Below are positions 61,201 to 64,000 of a stretch of 64,000 bases of DNA, piece by piece. A model generated the notes under the pieces. The model had not been told where the DNA came from. It made no database searches and worked only from the letters and a program-made list of their open reading frames with translations. Source of the stretch: Plumapathes pennacea. Its lineage: Eukaryota > Cnidaria > Anthozoa > Antipatharia > Myriopathidae. A program made the position numbers and the translations under genes. Where the stretch lies: positions 2,588,501 through 2,652,500 of the forward strand of contig OZ038469.1 in the NCBI GenBank assembly GCA_964036295.1, read 5' to 3'. Numbering within the stretch: position 1 is the stretch's first letter; each line of letters starts with the position of its first letter.

Positions 61201-63521
61201 GCAGTGTGTCAGCATCGAGTAGCATCTCGGTTTCAAGTATGTTATAGTTTAATATACTTCTAAGTTTCTGATGGATTTGTCGCACCACCTACCATAGTGA
61301 TATTTAGCAGCCACATATACAGTTGCACAACTTGACAGCTCATTGTGCTCAGTTTTTTTTTTTAAGATATCAAGATTCAGTATCTTTACTTTTAAAGAAT
61401 ATTTACCTTTTGAATACATTGTATAGATTAATTATTAGTGTGACATTATATGGTAATGGACTCAGTACATGTGTAGGAAACTTCAAAAATGTAGCATTTG
61501 CATTAAAAGTCCTGTTAATATTTGTTTCTTTAAGCCTCTGCATCATCACAGAGTGAAGTCTCAACCAGCGTCAGCTCAGTGTCTGGTATGTGCAAATATT
61601 TACAACTGATCTTCCTATGTAAAAGTAAACACATGATATATATAATGATATCAGGAACAAAAAACATTCTATTTGATCAAGTCAATGCTAGGAAGCTATT
61701 TATTATATAGACACGAGTGTTTTACTGGAAAATATACCGTGCGTAAAATCCATACGAAACTACATCCGGGACCCGAGTGGCGTATTTTCCATATCCTCAC
61801 TAGTGAGGATATCGTTGGCATCATTTCCCGCTTTTGCACGGTTGTTTGTGCAATTTCTCGTAAAACACTCGTGTCTAATATAATAAAAAGAAAATTACAC
61901 GGCGGCTTGAAGATATGGATTTTAAATTTCTCGTGGTAAAAACAATATTTTACCACTCGAAAATAAATTTCATATCTTCGCGCCGTCGTGTAATATCCTC
62001 TATATATTTTACCTAAATTATAAGCATCTTTTAAAGTTCTTTCTCAAGTTTGACTTTCGTAGCTATACGATGATTATTATTGTTATTGTTAATGTTAATG
62101 TTATTGTTATTGTTATTATTATTGATATTCCCATATATAAGGCATATATGTATGTGTCGCCCCAAGGGGTCTGAAATAGAGTATCGATTTTGTCTTTTTG
62201 GTCAGAAATAGGATAGTAGACTTCTTTGTTTTGGTATCTGGCCTGAAATAGGAAACAGATCTGATATGGGGTGCAAACGTTAGGATACAAGACTGAAATA
62301 GGGTGTAAATTTGGCATAGAGTTCTACAGTAAGCTATGGAAATATTTAAGTCCAAGGTAAGGGTCTTGAAAATCCTCGCCCACAACTATGACGAGTACCC
62401 CCGGGTATCGGCCACCCCACCCCACCCCACCCCTTCCGCTACCCAAGCATGTTAAAGCTAATATTATTTGTTTGCTGTATGATTTGCTATATTGAAGACA
62501 GCTACGCCAGTGATGATTTTCATTACGTTTTGTACTTCCGTACACAGTAACTCCCACGAGTGCGTCATCATTCACGGCTGAAATGTCGTCATCGGTGATT
62601 CCAGGTAAGTTCCCAGACAAATGTTTCCAGTGTTGTTTTAGGAAAGTTTTGAATTCAGACTTTGTTGTATAAGGATGTTTTAGCGTCTTTCCATGTATCT
62701 AGTCTTGCTCACACTTGCTTAACACTCTACAACAGATCCCTGTGACAACATACATTGTAAGAATGGAGGCAAATGCAAGGTTAATGAATACAACGAACCC
62801 TACTGCGTCTGTCCAACCGGTTTTGATGACTCCGAAGTCTGTGATAACAGTAAGGATGTTTATGAATATCATAGCGATATAGAGCCAAAATACGCGTGGG
62901 AAACAGACAACCAATAGAATAAACGAGAGAAATATACAAAGAAGAAAGAGGAAAGCCGAAATAGACAGATAGTCGGAGAAAAATTTAAATCGAGTTTACA
63001 CAAGTTTTATTTGCATGACCTGATTTATTACCAGAGTTACTACCAATCAATCCTTCTTTCAACAAACAAATATAAAAAGTTGCAAACATATCGATAATTA
63101 ATCAATATAATTTTATGATAAACTGTACTAAAATAGAAATTGGAACTGGTGGATTCTATTTCCTAATTTATGCATCTAATGTTACGTTTTCATTAATCAG
63201 TCGATAACCCCCCCCCCCCCCCCCAAAAAAAAAAAAAAAAACTGATCACCAATGGATTTTTGGATTGTATTTTATCTTCGTTTTCTTGGTAGATTCAAAG
63301 ACAGACAGACAGAGCAATTGCCACGGTAAATATAGAAGAGGATTAATTCAGTTTCTTTTTTATTTGTTTCAGATACATGCTTTTGGGACAGATTATACGA
63401 CTTTGGGGAAAACCATAACGACAATGCAATACCAGATGACGACGTATACTCGTATGAATGCAAACAACTTGTACTAGAAAATCCTTTGTATTTCAAAAAT
63501 GAGATACACTACGAGCTTTAT
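55270..63521 (+). CDS. Secreted serine-repeat, EGF and NIDO-like mucin-type protein (5' part)
   Basis: Exons: 55270-55354 (signal peptide, CRLLLVATLILANSVLVRG), 59173-61236, 61535-61585, 62548-62604, 62736-62849, 63293-63325, 63373-63521. All internal junctions are phase 1 and join in frame; the last donor at 63522 is phase 0 and the gene continues off the right edge. The product has a signal peptide, 688 codons of Ser repeats with spaced CxC motifs, two short Ser/Thr exons, an EGF domain (DPCDNIHCKNGGKC to CVCPTGF), a short linker and a segment starting DTCFWDRLYDFGENHND. The last is like the start of NIDO domains in mucin-4-like proteins, where NIDO-AMOP-VWD follow. Cnidarian mucin-like proteins with that order occur in coral skeletal matrix. 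The role is inference. Pairing of exon 1 with exon 2 rests on phase and secretion logic across 3.8 kb. Confidence 0.72.
55355..59172. other. Long first intron of the serine-repeat gene
   Basis: About 3.8 kb with no supported exon. It holds a diverged CTCCCAAG-family MITE (57258-57424) and two GCCAAGCAAC-type motifs near 56230 and 57757. Other short open frames look random. Confidence 0.5.
57258..57424. mobile_element. MITE of the CTCCCAAG family in the serine-repeat gene intron
   Basis: A shortened, diverged copy runs from AACCCTTTCAATTTTCTC to CTTGGGAGTGAAAGAG inside the long first intron (55355-59172). Confidence 0.55.
59173..61236 (+). repeat. Coding tandem repeat: Ser-rich blocks with periodic CxC motifs
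   Basis: The exon is built from a 30-base core (Ser-Ala-Ser7 then Val/Tyr/Ile) joined into higher-order units. In the 5' half the motif TPSYCICETTSSS recurs seven times at 150, 150, 120, 150, 120 and 150 bases, after an initial GTSYCICKSTYSS. In the 3' half the CxC motif is absent and Ser blocks alternate with VSDSAS, VSESAS and VSVSAS. The exon starts after an AG at 59171-59172 and ends at a GTATGT donor. Serine is written with TCA, TCT, TCC, AGC and AGT, so two other frames also stay open for long stretches. Confidence 0.9.
61704..61994. mobile_element. Two adjacent palindromic elements
   Basis: The first pair is TATATAGACACGAGTGTTTTAC at 61704 against its inverse ending about 61882. The second is ATTACACGGCGGCTTGAAGA at 61894 against an inverse ending 61994. 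Both lie in an intron of the serine-repeat gene; open frames across them are spurious. Confidence 0.7.
62150..62400. repeat. Interspersed repeat related to 15285-15610
   Basis: GTCTGAAATAGAGTATCG and several CTGAAATAGG units, then GACGAGTACCCCCGGG. It is intronic in the serine-repeat gene. Confidence 0.6.
62736..62849 (+). other. EGF-domain exon of the serine-repeat gene
   Basis: A 114-nt symmetric phase-1 exon encodes six cysteines in EGF spacing: C-N-I-H-C, NGGKC, YCVC and VC. The order fits a type-2 EGF-like domain without the calcium-binding DxDEC start. It is flanked by AACAG and GTAAGG splice sites. Confidence 0.85.
63373..63521 (+). other. Start of a NIDO-like domain (cut by right window edge)
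   Basis: The exon opens with TCFWDRLYDFGENHNDNAIP. Its aromatic-x-[FY]-G...D..[IL]P pattern is the usual beginning of nidogen-type NIDO domains in mucin-4-like and nidogen proteins. The rest of the domain would lie in the next exon, which is outside the window, so the assignment is probable only. Confidence 0.55.
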
Positions 63522-64000
63522 GTAAGTGTCACAAAATATTTCCCTTAATCATCCAAAGATAACCCTTTGTATTATATCAGAAACAGAAATTATTCTAGCG
63601 GGTATTATTGACGTCATTTCCGTTGGTCAGCGAAAAACGTTTCATGACCTTGCGATCACTTTATTTTTGAGTCAGCGGTTATTGCACGAAACTGTGGAAA
63701 CGACAGTGGTTTTTGAAGCTCGCGCATTGCTCGTAAAACCTTAAGAATTAGCCAGAAACTCGAAAATATTATTCAAGTAAAAATTAGGTCAGTGTCTATA
63801 ACAAAAGTTGCACACACACACGTGCGCAAACAAAAACAAAAAGCGAGGACTTTCACACGATGTGAAATTTTATCCAGAGCTACACTGAGTTAGATAATAA
63901 TGGGGACGTACGCTGACCAAGAGAAGTGACGTCAAGAAAGTATTTTCGCTGTATCCCCTAAAAATTGATCTATTGTTAATCTAGGAGTTGGAAACTTCAT

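Overview
The window is animal nuclear DNA, most probably from an anthozoan cnidarian (a stony coral is the best guess). The reasons are AT-rich sequence with short spliced exons and GT-AG introns, abundant MITE and SINE debris in introns, calcium-binding EGF exons, adhesion-GPCR (aGPCR) genes with a lectin-like ectodomain, and a serine-rich secreted protein running into EGF and NIDO-like modules, which recalls cnidarian mucin-like or skeletal-matrix proteins. The species call is inference. All gene models were built by hand from splice signals and reading-phase continuity. Every internal junction in the four main models keeps frame.

Layout. (1) 4-1197, + strand: the 3' part of an aGPCR ectodomain (end of GAIN plus GPS), named unit A. 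It breaks off inside the exon that should encode TM1. (2) 2633-12499, +: unit B, a full ectodomain plus 7TM receptor with no signal-peptide exon visible. (3) 14699-16649, -: the N-terminal zinc-finger part of a PARP1-like gene, with no catalytic part in the window. (4) 17900-31588, +: unit C, a complete 22-exon aGPCR of 981 codons and close paralogue of B. (5) 33989-47526, -: unit D, a complete 22-exon, 1365-codon aGPCR with the same architecture but 11 calcium-binding EGF repeats. It faces C tail to tail. (6) 47527-55269: mostly empty, holding a 5S-rRNA-like SINE fragment and a 2.7 kb inverted-repeat structure. (7) 55270-63521, +: a signal peptide, a 688-codon serine-repeat exon, two short Ser/Thr exons, an EGF exon and the start of a NIDO-like domain, running off the right edge.

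The A/B junction near 1159 joins the TM1 exon of one unit to the first intron of the next. This is what an internal tandem duplication of the whole ectodomain would leave. Unit A's GPS exon ends in phase 0 and B's first visible exon starts in phase 0, so A and B may be one receptor with two complete lectin-EGF-GAIN-GPS ectodomains before a single 7TM. A larger duplication then relates the A/B locus to C: homology runs from about 1159 to 14437 against about 19213 to 33949. The PARP1-like fragment lies directly beside the end of that duplicated block.

Receptors B and C lack both cysteines of the usual TM3-ECL2 disulfide, while D has both. Most remaining sequence is intronic: microsatellites, at least five inverted-repeat MITE families, a tRNA-derived SINE, and polypyrimidine or G-rich tracts.
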